Under the pieces are notes generated by a model. That model ran no database searches. It saw nothing but the letters and a program-made list of their open reading frames with translations, and had not been told where the DNA came from. From the NCBI GenBank assembly GCA_944548615.1, contig OX155978.1, positions 1,588,642-1,652,641 on the forward strand: 64,000 bases of DNA, read 5' to 3'. The position numbers and the translations under genes are program-made. The stretch comes from Micropterix aruncella. Taxonomy: Eukaryota > Arthropoda > Insecta > Lepidoptera > Micropterigidae. This document shows positions 53,801-58,905 of this stretch, piece by piece. Within the stretch, counting starts at the first letter, position 1, and each line of letters starts with the position of its first letter.

Positions 53801-54098
53801 TAACACGTCCATCGTCTCATTCGCTGTTAAATTCTCAGGACGAACTGAAACTATCGGTGAATCTGAGAAAAAAATAAAAAATCGTCAAGAAAATCACGAC
53901 TTCATTACAACATAGTAATACATAAAATGATATATTCATGAGCTTACACATGACTTCCAGCATTTTGGTCGCGTGGAACGGCCGCACTGTTTCCTCTCGC
54001 ATGACCTGGTTTTCTGCTTCGCAGCGAAATGCTCGCATATTCTCGAACCGGGTAGCCCAAAAAGTCAGCGATGACAATGTTTCATATGTGCTGTCGGC
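17738..54098 (-). CDS. Ig-superfamily type I transmembrane receptor, 21 exons, 5' end outside window
   Basis: Exons were joined by hand; every junction keeps frame and uses GT-AG. In the partial protein numbered from the first visible exon: partial Ig domain 1-50, complete Ig-like domains at about 51-148, 149-259, 260-348, 349-467, 468-572 and 573-659, each with paired Cys and mostly a core Trp; membrane helix 673-698; RRRR stop-transfer; cytoplasmic tail 699-1553 (to 1610 if the in-frame TAG is bypassed). The tail has Y-x-N motifs at 1004, 1124, 1143, 1163 and 1202, PTPAPR at 1179-1184, YADL at 1487, YATL at 1543. Families of this build act as surface adhesion or recognition receptors. No FnIII domain is seen, which argues against a plain nephrin or echinoid orthologue; the family is not resolved. 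Signal peptide and N-terminal domain(s) are missing. Coding character is very likely; the name is not. Confidence 0.9.
17900..21377. other. Intron between receptor exons 20 and 21, mostly repeats
   Basis: Holds a family A fragment (18240-18390), a family C LINE tail (18533-18900, minus), a LINE 3' end at 19555-20230 (plus; last codons MEPVWNALPTAVKTSP then KCRFKED), a family F repeat (20300-20600), and a LINE-tail-like AAAT repeat at 21178-21206. I see no extra exon. Confidence 0.5.
21378..22040 (-). CDS. Ig receptor exon 20 (tail end with in-frame TAG before the donor)
   Basis: Acceptor GTGCTTTTGCAG; 217 codons rich in Gln, Asn and Ser, with LVYADL and TEYATL, ending FNEIDV and then TAG at 21387-21389. 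Three more codons (CAG ACA AAG) follow in frame before a strong donor AAG|GTGAGA at 21377. A second donor GAC|GTATAG (exon edge 21393) lies 15 bases earlier and would delete V-stop-Q-T-K in frame. EIDV fits a class II PDZ ligand when translation stops. The junction is 9 nt after the stop, too close to trigger classical nonsense-mediated decay. Confidence 0.85.
22129..23082 (-). CDS. Ig receptor exon 19 (large cytoplasmic exon with Y-x-N and PxPxPR motifs)
   Basis: 954 bases, phase 0 at both ends; acceptor ATTAACCGAAG (weak, but with a pyrimidine-rich run upstream), donor ACGACG|GTAGTT. Contains TEYGNI, DLYANQ, ELYQNL and DYINL (Y-x-N is the preference of Grb2/Drk-type SH2 domains), an acidic DEEEED run, PTPAPR (the PxPxPR shape bound by CIN85/CD2AP-type SH3 domains), and a perfect-phase 12-residue duplication (TKSGLLVETPDS, then the same with Ile for Val). 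Read alone it opens with Met, but exon structure argues it is internal. Confidence 0.83.
23377..23560 (-). repeat. SINE-like repeat, family E
   Basis: About 180 bp with AATACAAACGGAGCTGCC and GACCGGAGTCGGGCCCATCA. Related copies lie at 14620-14720 (minus), 27740-27945 (plus) and 63450-63625 (plus), all ending next to a T- or A-rich stretch. Confidence 0.6.
23690..23960 (-). mobile_element. LINE fragment
   Basis: Minus strand, related at DNA level to 51840-52100 (shared GCGCCGCAAAGC, GAGAACGGCTCCGC and GGGTTATCACGA-like blocks). Heavily broken. Confidence 0.5.
24060..24720 (+). mobile_element. LINE reverse-transcriptase C-terminal fragment
   Basis: An open frame of about 190 codons (FVMQKRAVRTIARVALDTPA, HHHYPTRSRSML, VAYIAGPAVYNKLSEHIRQA, FKRRPLQIRRF) has the usual end of Jockey/CR1-type reverse transcriptases. 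A short upstream inverted repeat (GCATACATGCATACGTTC) sits at its 5' edge. Confidence 0.7.
24797..24891 (-). CDS. Ig receptor exon 18 (tail, NPGLYENLPF motif)
   Basis: Acceptor GTTTTCAG, donor AACAAG|GTTTGC. Encodes GPASNGTDNRGTDNPGLYEN and LPFHGLQQAPNK, including the Y-E-N motif at residue 1004. Found by phase continuity from exon 17; 32 codons including the split glycine. Confidence 0.75.
25375..25830 (+). mobile_element. LINE 3' end with Cys-rich C terminus
   Basis: Encodes RELTGHCGLNKHMYNFKL and CRFCQGAEETPLHRKCEC, the region after RNase H in Jockey/R1-type ORF2 proteins, then a stop and A-rich tail. The same domain occurs at 38060-38530. Confidence 0.7.
26050..26150. repeat. Short tandem and inverted repeat
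   Basis: Units of about 23 bp around ATCTAGGACT-AAGTCTATCA are repeated four times, some inverted (CTAGGACAAGTCCTAG is a palindrome). Lies between LINE debris and a family F repeat. Confidence 0.6.
27120..27720 (+). mobile_element. LINE-like ORF C-terminal relic
   Basis: Broken plus frames give GRYTYRHDKVLAVIREVI, then ILELNVSWESKIPKGHEYKL with NKYYDLANAVTRNGFTVNL and HAVEVGARCLPAKS. This is the C-terminal domain often seen after reverse transcriptase in LINE ORFs. Frameshifts near 27475 and 27610. Confidence 0.6.
28312..29232 (-). repeat. Family A repeat, near full length, followed by a partial tandem copy
   Basis: 28312-28975 matches the full family from GTCGACTACAGC to the CCCATTAA end; 28976-29232 repeats the half with the TCGATTGGCTGACGCCGCA block in the same direction. 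Both lie in the intron between receptor exons 17 and 18. Confidence 0.7.
29504..30258 (-). CDS. Ig receptor exon 17 (large cytoplasmic exon)
   Basis: Acceptor TTTATTTTTAG before PDGDCMPSEV; 251 codons of hydrophilic Lys/Asn/Ser-rich tail, including a likely short coiled segment (QKLQATLNQLQATLDDSK) and basic stretches (KNKYKTVGNVFKNMRFSRFGK). The proposed donor is GGAG|GTATTT, non-consensus at +4/+5. If not spliced, translation would end four codons later (GIY then TAG). Splicing joins exon 18 in frame, so a short alternative C terminus is possible here. Confidence 0.85.
30743..30793 (-). CDS. Ig receptor exon 16 (51-base exon)
   Basis: Acceptor TTCTGTATAG, donor ACATT|GTAAGT. Encodes FRAREGGFLAKYDNAT in the juxtamembrane tail. 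Its length is a multiple of three, so it could be a cassette exon without breaking frame. Confidence 0.75.
30930..30963 (-). CDS. Ig receptor exon 15 (34-base micro-exon)
   Basis: Acceptor AAAACAACAG, donor GAAAA|GTGAGT. Encodes YNSPVELEERE and a split Lys/Asn codon. Supported only by phase and good splice sites on both sides; skipping it would shift the frame. Confidence 0.75.
31446..31586 (-). CDS. Ig receptor exon 14 (transmembrane helix)
   Basis: Acceptor TTCTTCATAG, donor AAAAT|GTAAGA. Encodes GNAVWWKHLDHDT, a 26-residue helix rich in Ile, Leu and Val with three cysteines near its inner end (residues 673-698), then RRRR as stop-transfer signal. It sets type I topology with the Ig domains outside. 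Confidence 0.93.
31975..32062 (+). repeat. Repeat related to the flanks of the 55-58 kb TTAA element
   Basis: CCTGTTTTTAAGCACGTTT through AAATTTGTTTACGCGC matches 54990-55063 joined to 58094-58110. It serves as an empty-site paralogue (see findings). Confidence 0.6.
32104..32282. mobile_element. 179-bp MITE with ~45-bp terminal inverted repeats
   Basis: Ends GAAAGTTCAGGAATAAAA / TTTTATTCCTGAACTTTC, with the similarity running in through the CTGGGAAGAA block. One arm of another copy occurs at 60063-60110. Lies in the intron between receptor exons 13 and 14. Confidence 0.75.
32633..32893 (-). CDS. Ig receptor exon 13 (complete membrane-proximal Ig domain)
   Basis: Acceptor TCTTGTATAG, donor GCAG|GTATGT. 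One exon holds a whole Ig domain: YKPECGITQTEID, ALVCTANANP, FTWKL, then RTYLCFANNTVG and a closing IPCERDVA. It leads straight to the membrane exon; no FnIII domain intervenes. Confidence 0.92.
34315..34540 (-). mobile_element. LINE fragment related to 19690-19870
   Basis: Reverse-complement match to the 19.7-kb LINE over AATCACTACTGTGACCAG-like, GGGCGCTCTCTGATACCTGA-like and CTCGGTTTGCTCTTCAGAAT blocks. Diverged and short. Confidence 0.5.
34659..34888 (-). CDS. Ig receptor exon 12 (second half of an Ig domain)
   Basis: Acceptor TTTTTATAG, donor ATGT|GTAAGT. Encodes GNPEPTYQWRRKNATI, a Lys/Arg-rich loop, then QDSGDFECEANNKHGSTYA, the most typical Ig F-strand motif in the gene. Confidence 0.92.
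35690..36250 (-). mobile_element. piggyBac-type MITE, family B, truncated
   Basis: Inverted copy lacking the CGTAACGACC end; ends CGAAGGGTTAA at 36248. Lies in the intron between receptor exons 11 and 12. Confidence 0.6.
36469..36553 (-). CDS. Ig receptor exon 11 (first half of an Ig domain)
   Basis: Acceptor TTTTTTTTCAG, donor GCGAA|GTAAGT. Encodes YPPENVTVSNKVV and IPEKVLCSAK with the first cysteine. The intron to exon 10 is 68 bp. Confidence 0.88.
36622..36751 (-). CDS. Ig receptor exon 10 (second half of an Ig domain)
   Basis: Acceptor TTTTTAACAG, donor GAAT|GTGAGT. Encodes IWNMTNWPG, then NAVYMCKSSDN with the second cysteine, and TTLFGVE. A ~70-bp copy of its 3' end plus donor sits about 570 bp upstream in the preceding intron (37190-37261). 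Confidence 0.88.
37190..37261 (-). pseudogene. Partial duplicate of Ig receptor exon 10 with donor site
   Basis: About 70 bases here match the end of exon 10 and the first ~30 bases of its intron (36591-36661), with a handful of changes. The duplicate keeps the GT donor (GTGAGTTGA) but has no matching upstream half or acceptor. It lies in the intron just upstream of the real exon, in the same orientation. Confidence 0.8.
37835..38010. repeat. Tandemly duplicated repeat shared with 52495-52695
   Basis: Units of about 125 bp each contain CCCAGGGTTGGCTYCCGA and GAGGGAACTCCTCAACGGT, then ATTCAATTATGATAGCC. The same arrangement recurs at 52495-52695. Confidence 0.6.
38060..38570 (+). mobile_element. 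LINE 3' end with TAAC-repeat tail
   Basis: Encodes IGTMTGHCPLNKHLFTIGVT, SPLCRGCMEEEETPQHVLME and SLLTFWDSLGWLE before a stop, then a tail of AACT repeats near 38540. It is the post-RNase H end of a Jockey/R1-type ORF2, 5'-truncated, in the intron between receptor exons 9 and 10. Confidence 0.75.
39015..39130. repeat. Tandem and inverted AAGTGCGCCGCAA repeat
   Basis: AAGTGCGCCGCAA and its reverse TTGCGGCGCACTT alternate with ATAAG spacers, giving a hairpin of 13-bp arms inside a ~45-bp tandem. Confidence 0.65.
39440..39625. mobile_element. Foldback element with internal palindromic tandem
   Basis: Outer arms GGGCGCAAAATATTTTT...GGGCGCTTTTTTGAATCC and their reverse complement enclose three units of GAATCCCTCGCTACG-type sequence, each itself nearly palindromic. 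The whole ~185 bp can fold on itself. It lies ~90 bp downstream of receptor exon 9. Confidence 0.7.
39635..39652 (+). other. 18-base match to lysine tRNA 3' end (LTR primer-site-like)
   Basis: TGACGCCCAACGTGGGGC differs by one base from TGGCGCCCAACGTGGGGC, the complement of the 3' end of lysine tRNA known as a retroelement primer-binding site. No LTR is seen beside it. A second site lies at 42345. Confidence 0.5.
39716..39883 (-). CDS. Ig receptor exon 9 (first half of an Ig domain)
   Basis: Acceptor TTTTTAATAG, donor CAATTG|GTGAGT, exactly 56 codons in phase 0. Encodes NVSLSCWVECAPMCSITWYK and a linker ending SIQSQL. It has four cysteines (SCWVEC, PMCS), two more than a plain Ig half-domain, so an extra local disulfide is likely. 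Confidence 0.9.
39968..40026 (-). CDS. Ig receptor exon 8 (59-base linker exon)
   Basis: Acceptor TTCTATTGTAG, donor TGAG|GTTTGT. Encodes APPDWVYNLPPYVGALYNSE, the A strand of the next Ig domain. Too short for ORF finding; supported by exact phase continuity on both sides and an 84-bp intron to exon 9. The donor is a weaker GTTTGT type. Confidence 0.82.
40065..40378. mobile_element. ~310-bp MITE with ~65-bp inverted ends
   Basis: Ends GGGCTCGATTGCGTTTCTTC and, reversed, GGACCCGATTGCGTTTCTTT; both run inward through GTGAACTA and GAACGAGACAG. One arm occurs alone at 6435-6510. It starts about 40 bp upstream of receptor exon 8's acceptor. Confidence 0.7.
41030..42095 (+). mobile_element. CR1-like LINE, family C, longest copy
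   Basis: Reverse-transcriptase end: KVKDLGLIIDEHFSWQPHVD, LLLPFLDYADVAYLDLSEEL and LRKYDHVSDYRAQLKWLPVR, a low-complexity interruption at about 41475-41590, then the end shared with 15461-15965 (HGARLWNDLPANIRNSP) and an ATT-rich tail. Frames are broken. In the intron between exons 7 and 8. Confidence 0.78.
42150..42307 (-). CDS. Ig receptor exon 7 (second half of an Ig domain)
   Basis: Acceptor TTTTCTAG, donor CTCG|GTATGT. Encodes RYRWYRGG, then ETASNFSCQAHNEGGSG with the second cysteine, and ISVEVL. Completes the domain begun in exon 6. Confidence 0.9.
42345..42362 (+). other. 18-base match to lysine tRNA 3' end inside a 72-bp intron
   Basis: TGGCGCCCAACGTGAGGC, one mismatch to the lysine tRNA primer-binding sequence, lies inside the tiny intron between receptor exons 6 and 7. 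No room for an LTR element. Confidence 0.5.
42380..42488 (-). CDS. Ig receptor exon 6 (first half of an Ig domain)
   Basis: Acceptor ATTTTTTTAG, donor CACAG|GTGAGT. Starts YEPGPASMTYEP and carries the first cysteine in LVLSCNITD. The following intron is only 72 bp and contains an 18-base match to the 3' end of a lysine tRNA (see 42345-42362). Confidence 0.9.
43166..43309 (-). CDS. Ig receptor exon 5 (second half of an Ig domain)
   Basis: Acceptor TTTTGTTCTAG, donor TATT|GTAAGT. Encodes the second half of the domain begun in exon 4, with GRSFHGNYSCEGRNEAGWG as its F-strand cysteine motif and ELVVY at the end. The upstream intron of about 6.1 kb holds three MITEs and a LINE-like repeat. Confidence 0.9.
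44293..44946 (+). mobile_element. piggyBac-type MITE, family B
   Basis: Begins TTAACCTTCGCGTAGCGGC and ends TTACGTAGCCAAAGGG. Lies in the 6.1-kb intron between receptor exons 4 and 5. Confidence 0.65.
45772..46443 (+). mobile_element. piggyBac-type MITE, family B
   Basis: Same orientation as the copy 0.8 kb before it, from CGAGTAGCGGCATAATTTC to TTACGTAGCCAAAAGG. The flanking TTAA has decayed. Confidence 0.65.
47036..47386. mobile_element. ~350-bp MITE with ~115-bp terminal inverted repeats
   Basis: Both arms carry AGGATAGAAACGAATTTACC, GCGTGAAATTTGTAGCACCC, GACGTTTC and AACTGAAAGAGCTG. The GC-rich centre is unique. A related diverged piece is at 40590-40760. Confidence 0.78.
47858..48293. 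mobile_element. 436-bp piggyBac-type MITE with intact TTAA flanks
   Basis: Ends CCCTCCAACCGCGGGCGA and, reversed, TCCTCCAACCGCAGGCGA, 16 of 18 bases alike, flanked by TTAA at 47854-47857 and 48294-48297. No transposase. Contains a run of four GGGTG units near 48145-48168. Confidence 0.8.
49389..49577 (-). CDS. Ig receptor exon 4 (first half of an Ig domain)
   Basis: Acceptor TTTTATTGCAG, donor GATGGTG|GTATGT. Encodes FKPTVQLTMEREG, the Cys motif LTCKVQKGNPE and RWYLDG, ending in an acidic EDDG stretch. Both flanking junctions keep phase 1. Confidence 0.9.
49745..49812. repeat. 30-bp-arm hairpin with 8-base loop
   Basis: Arms 49745-49774 and 49783-49812 match at 29 of 30 positions (core AACCCTTCACTCGAGAAAA); loop GCTCTGTA. 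Lies in the intron between receptor exons 3 and 4, about 170 bp upstream of exon 4. No further copy in the window. Confidence 0.85.
50162..50343 (-). CDS. Ig receptor exon 3 (second half of an Ig domain)
   Basis: Acceptor CTTTTTCCTTAG, donor CACT|GTGAGT. Completes Trp88 and encodes residues to 148, with the classic Ig motif EDVGDYACKLEN and SIFVDVH as the last strand. A CR1-like LINE on the opposite strand begins about 17 bp upstream of the acceptor, so part of the acceptor region may be LINE-derived. Confidence 0.88.
50361..51560 (+). mobile_element. CR1-like LINE, 5'-truncated
   Basis: Plus frames give QVAGVPQGIVLSPL (the reverse-transcriptase VPQG motif), FINSVNQL, LLNPSKTQSIIIG, HMDDNLSWLPHIREM, LLPLLDYRDVAFLDLTEELS, and FTVHGARLSNALPKNLRTAP before the stop. 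Several frameshifts and a broken YADD region near 50515. Antisense to the receptor gene, ending next to exon 3's acceptor. Confidence 0.8.
51740..52200 (-). mobile_element. LINE reverse-transcriptase C-terminal fragment
   Basis: An open minus frame of 137 codons: QKCFLRFIYFKQYGYYP, MVGSLKLRREMLAMTYVFKL, CSTAPDFDIFTAS. The end of a Jockey-like ORF2, related to 23690-23960. Confidence 0.7.
52700..53520 (+). mobile_element. Probable LINE 3' end, GC-rich
   Basis: GC-rich block followed by an AT-rich tail and ATAAAGAAATTCTGAAAC at 53511. Short overlapping frames (SARRAGDSRQRLVFTVGTAA) have no clear domain. The class is a guess from the layout. Confidence 0.35.
53751..53862 (-). CDS. Ig receptor exon 2 (first half of an Ig domain)
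   Basis: Acceptor TTTTTTCTCAG, donor CAATG|GTAAGT. Begins YSPIVSVRPENLT, has the first cysteine in LLFCEY and ends ISVQ before a split Trp. The intron to exon 1 is only 85 bp; the intron to exon 3 is 3.4 kb and filled with LINE debris. Confidence 0.87.
53948..54098 (-). CDS. Ig receptor exon 1 of the visible set (end of an Ig domain)
   Basis: Acceptor TTTCCCCACAG just above 54098; donor ATGT|GTAAGC. Encodes residues 1-50, with the FRCEAEN motif that carries the second Ig cysteine, and ends EVM. Starts in phase 0, ends with one base that makes Tyr with the next exon. Its upstream partner, holding the first half of this Ig domain, was not found up to 64 kb, so a long intron is implied. Confidence 0.85.
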
Positions 54099-54116
54099 CT
54101 GTGGGGAAAATTTATT

Positions 54117-54790
54117 ATGAGATTCAAATATACCGCTCAGAAATATCTCGCCAACCACTTTTAATTGTAATGATTATATGGTATAATTGGGTGTGCTGCA
54201 AAACCCTCCTGACGCCACTTCTAACAGCGCAAAAATGTATTTTAAAAATCATGCATCGCAAACCATATCAATATTCTTCTAATGGACTCTGTAAAGAGGC
54301 TCAAGTTTTGGATGCTAGGTTATTATTTATTAAAACTGCACTACGTTGGGTTTTCGTGGCCAAACAAAATAAATCTTTTATTATTACGCACACGAAACCC
54401 ACTAGACAACTCCTGAGTGATAATTTGAATGTACCTAGGATGAAAACGACTTTCGGACAGCGACACTACTCTTTCATAGCTACAAGACTTTATAATAAAT
54501 TAAGCAGTGACATAAAAACCAGGCCCAATTGTCATTTGTTTAAAAGCAAAATAAATAAATGGCTGTTCCAAGAAGAGCGTTTATCTATCCTTGCCATGAT
54601 CGATATAGCAGAATAAGTTGAAGTTGACTTAGCATATATTGTGTTTATATGTATGTATGTATGTGTGTATATGTGTATTCTAATGTATTTAGTATTTCTA
54701 TTTCCTATATAATATTGTAATTTTTATTAAATTTTTATTATTATATGTATTTATTATTATTACAAATATTTTTAAATTATTATTATTATT
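54117..54790 (+). mobile_element. LINE reverse-transcriptase C-terminal fragment
   Basis: Plus frame: LLTAQKCILKIMHRKPYQYS, ALRWVFVAKQNK, NVPRMKTTFGQRHYSFIATR, LYNKLSSDIKTRPNCHLF and a stop at 54616, then a TATG/GTGT microsatellite and TTA repeats. Antisense to the receptor and starting 20-70 bp upstream of exon 1's acceptor. Confidence 0.75.
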
Positions 54791-55063
54791 ATTGTGTTTG
54801 GTTGGTTCATCGACCCTCGTTTTAAATGAAAAATATAAATTGCTTGCCCTGGAACGGGTATATCCCAGTTGGGCAGCACTAGCCAGTGAATGAAAGAGGA
54901 AAGTTTTTGCCATTTGTTTTAATATTATACTTATTGTAAATGGTTAATTTGATAATTCTAACAAAATAAAAAAATATGTGTGTATTTAGAAAATCCTGTT
55001 TTAAGCACATTTGAATACTTCCCCGAAGTGCATTTATCTCGCTCCTAGATCAAATTTGTTTAA

Positions 55064-58000
55064 TCCTTTAAGGACCATAGGACGTATCGCACCTCCGATC
55101 AAATACAGTAATAACTTGAAAAAATCCAGTGATGGTGTTTCTTGATAAAAATTATCGCTATTTCTCATTTTACACTCCCAAAAACAGTTATAACTCTTAC
55201 TTCACTAGTTCGTTTGCACTAGTGAAGTAACAGTTATGACTCTTACCGCCAATTGAATCGCGTAATTCAGAAACACCGTAAGTCACGTTTTTCACAAAAT
55301 GGTTTTTTTGCGTTTTAGTGTAGTTTGTATGTAATCTCACAAGTACACGAGAAACCACGTAAGTCACTGCAATAGCGAAGGAGCAGAAGCACGACGAAAA
55401 TTGCGTGTATTTTAAGTCACGGCAACCCCATAAGTCACGGACTTATGGGGTTTCTGTAATACATTTCTGGCAACACTGAACTATCACTGTCACCTTCTTG
55501 TATTGAGGAGGAGGAAAAAATTGTGATTTTCAACAAATTTCTGAGTTTTGATCCTAAAAATAAACAGGATGTTTATATACAGAGTATATGATTCCGCGGC
55601 TATAGTAAAACAAAGAAGACGTCGTATACCTGAAGTGGACTCTTTTAAACCTTCTCGTGGGTCGACTTATAACTAACATATTATAACCTGTTCCGGATTG
55701 CATCAAGTGTGCAAAAATGCTTTCATGAGCATTCATGGTATCAAGCCTGAGAGAGTTAGATGGTTGTGTTCTTTACTGTCCCAAGGATTGACCCCTATAG
55801 ATAAGATGTGATCGAATGCATACAATAAAAGAAGTTTCAGGCATATTATTGAGTGCATCAGCCTCCAATAAATTCGAAGTAATTCTGCCTTCAACCAAAG
55901 ATATTACCGATTTTAAAGAGTGGTGGCCAAAGCACTACAAAAACAATATGCTGTCTGTTGATTCAATGGGCCAAAATGTTCCTAAAGATCAAGAAATCTC
56001 ATTCAATATAAGCAAATAAACTTTTTTCTATTACTCTACTGAACATGATGGTACAGTCACTATAAGCGAATACATAGGTAGCTTGGTTTCACAGCAAGCA
56101 ATACAGCTACCGACAAAGTCTCCATATACTGGTAAAAGACCTATCAACAAAAAAAATGGAAGACCTGAAAAAACTCAAGAATCACTTACCTCAGGAGAGA
56201 AGAGTGAAACTTTTCTATGAGCAGATATATCAATGGCCGGTTTGTGACAGTGAAAACACGGAAGAATGGCTATAGAACCTTCAGAATATCATTATAATAG
56301 AAATAGCATATAAATTGCATTGTATTACATATAACTATACCAATAAAAATTTAGTTTTTTGCATGTATTTTAGAAACCCCATAAGTCCACAGACTTTGGA
56401 GGCATTTTTTAGGTACTTACAATCAATAAAAGTTATCTTTTTTGTCGAAAAACATGGTGTTATAACATAAACAAACATGTAGTAAAGAAACTTAACATAG
56501 TTTAGAAGGATTATTTCTGTAGAACCAGTTTTTTGTCTCTCCTGAAAAATTATGCATGCTTGACTTATGTTGTTTCTGAATTACGCGATTCAATTTGAGT
56601 AAATGGAAAAATTGTCGAATACACCAAAAATGTAAAAAATCTTGGAATTCTAATAGATCAACATCTTTCTTGGAAAGATCAAGTAAACCAAGTAAGTCGT
56701 CGCATTTTCCATAGTTTTCATAGTCTCCGGCGGCTTCAAAGATTTCTCCCCATGTCACATAAAGACATGATTGTGTCCACACTCTTAACGCCTATATGTA
56801 CTTGACTACGGTGATGTTTGTTATATAGATGCCAGTGAGGCTATTTTGAATAAGCTGGAGAGTCTGCAAAATATCTTACTCAGGTATGTTTTAAATTTTC
56901 GAAAGTTCGACCACGTTAGCTGCTTTTGTGAGCAACTTCATTGGCTTCCTATTAGCGATCGAAGAATTTTGCATACGTTGTCGCTACTCTACAACATACT
57001 CAATAACCCCACTTCACCCTCCTATCTCAAAGAGAATTTCCACCCTTTGGGAGGCCACGGTCTTCCACTTCGATCAAGCCAGGATAACACACTCGCTATT
57101 CCGATACATCATTCTTCTGTTTACACGCACTCTTTTACAGCCCATTCCGCTCGTTTATCGAATCAGCTCCCTCACTCTATCAGGCATGCACCTTCGCTGC
57201 ATACTTCCAAAAAGTTGTTGAAGAAACCTTTATTTTTACACAGCCACTAACCAAATTCCTCACCTTGTCCTCTTCTTTATCCTTCCCTGGGCAACCTTAG
57301 CATAAGTTACTGCCATATATTTGTAAAAGTTTATTTTAAATTTATTTTTATTACTTCTTTGTGTATTGTACTGTGAAAATTAGGAATTATTTTATCATAT
57401 GGTTGACTGTAAGATATTTTTAGTCCGATAGGTCCGCCATTTGTGCATAAATTGTCTTTTTTATAAAACCAGTGTAATATTCATTAAGTTATGTTTTTAT
57501 AGCACAATAAAGTTATTCTATTCTATTCTATACTCTTGGCGATTTTTTTTTATAAAGAAACACCATATTTGGATTTTTTAAAGTTATTACTGTATTTTAT
57601 CGGAGGTGCGATATATGTCCCATAGCTTCAAAATTATTTTATAAATTATCGAATAGAAATAATTCTAAAAATATATTTTTTCAAAGTTATTGAGAAGCCA
57701 GAATCCTAATACTGGCAAAAATAAAAAAAAAGTGCTTTATTGTTTAAAAATAAACCATATTTATAAAAAATCGTAAATTACAAACGGGCTCTGGTGATTT
57801 TCAATACATAAATAAAATGTTTATAGCAACTTTTTTTAATTTGAAATATATTTTTTTAGAACGTACAGGTTCTAAGCTAAATAATAAATTAATAAACTTT
57901 CAAAAGATCTGGTAAATTGCATCTCTTATGGACCACAGGGACATATATTTCCCATAAATTTATTCAAAATCTATTGAATCGATTTTCACAAAACTTGATA

Positions 58001-58089
58001 TAGGTACATGTTATTTACATCGCCCTTTAACAGTTTTATATATTCAATTTTTCCGCAGTCTAAGGCAGAGGTTATGGTCCGCAAAAGGG
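55064..58089. mobile_element. 3.0-kb TTAA-flanked DNA transposon (piggyBac-type ends)
   Basis: Flanked by TTAA at 55060-55063 and 58090-58093. Outer ends TCCTTTAAGGACCATA and, reversed, CCCTTTTGCGGACCATA. A longer inverted repeat (~75 bp, with TCGCACCTCCGAT and TACAGTAATAACTT) pairs 55082-55160 with 57540-57622. Interior plus-strand fragments (CKNAFMSIHGIKPERVRWLC, then FKEWWPKHYKNN, GQNVPKDQEISFNISK, SEYIGSLVSQQ and KRPINKKNGRPEKT) come from a transposon-associated protein type common in insect genomes; I cannot show it is a piggyBac transposase. Stops and shifts throughout. Confidence 0.72.
56610..57540 (+). mobile_element. CR1-like LINE nested in the TTAA element
   Basis: Encodes KNVKNLGILIDQHLSWKDQV, SEAILNKLESLQNILLRYVL, FDHVSCFCEQLHWLPISDR and HSARLSNQLPHSIRHAP, stop at 57248, then a 3' UTR and a TATTC-repeat tail (57518-57535). 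5'-truncated, one frame break near 56795. It sits just inside the right-hand inverted repeat. Confidence 0.8.
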
Positions 58090-58311
58090 TTAAGCGCCCT
58101 ATTATATATTTTTTTATTTTATAAAATAAACCAGTTGGTAGGAATCCTTACTCTTGGCGTAGCCAAATTATTTTTACAAAATAATTTCTTATACCTTTTA
58201 TGGTATAATTATTGTTTATACAAATTGACTATTTTTTTAAACGGAAAAAACAATTATTAAATAAATTTAAAATAAAACTTTTTATATGTGTTTCTTTATT
58301 CCTAATACGTG

Positions 58312-58905
58312 TGGCACTCGGGGACTGCCACGGTAAAGCTTTTGCATAGCATTTTTAACAACTTATGCAATTATAATTATTTATTTATTTTATTTTTTCT
58401 GATATCAGATAACTGCGCTCTATCGGAAAACGTTGAAATTATTCCGAATCATTTGCGGCTGCGGAAGCAAATGATTCGGAATAATTTAAACGTCTTTCGA
58501 TAGAGCGCCGCGCGCGAATTTTTTATTCAATAAAGCAAAAAAACCGAATTATTCGAAAAAATTCGTAGATAAAAAGATAGATAATTAAATTATCTTTAAA
58601 ATGGTGCAGGTTTCATAATAATACGCCAGATAGTATTTGCGTAGTAGTCGTTTTTGTGTTCGGTTAGACCTAATTTCACAAATTAATTACACTATGTAAT
58701 ATAAACAAAATCTAAAATATTCAAAGCTAAGAATATTAGGAAAATGTTCTTGTTTAACATATATTTTTTTCGAATCGTAAGCAGTACTCGTTTAGACGTA
58801 ATTATCAGTTTAAAATCATTAATTTTCGTTAAGAAATTTCTTCATTCGGTCGCCGCGCTGGCCTAGGCCCGCGATAAAAGCTATGCAATAGCTTAAAAAT
58901 ATAAC
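58312..58905 (-). mobile_element. Hairpin MITE, family G, inverted copy
   Basis: Matches 10925-11515 over its whole length in reverse, including the palindrome (about 58408-58505) with GAATCATTTGC arms, so the hairpin is part of the element and not a local accident. Confidence 0.75.
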
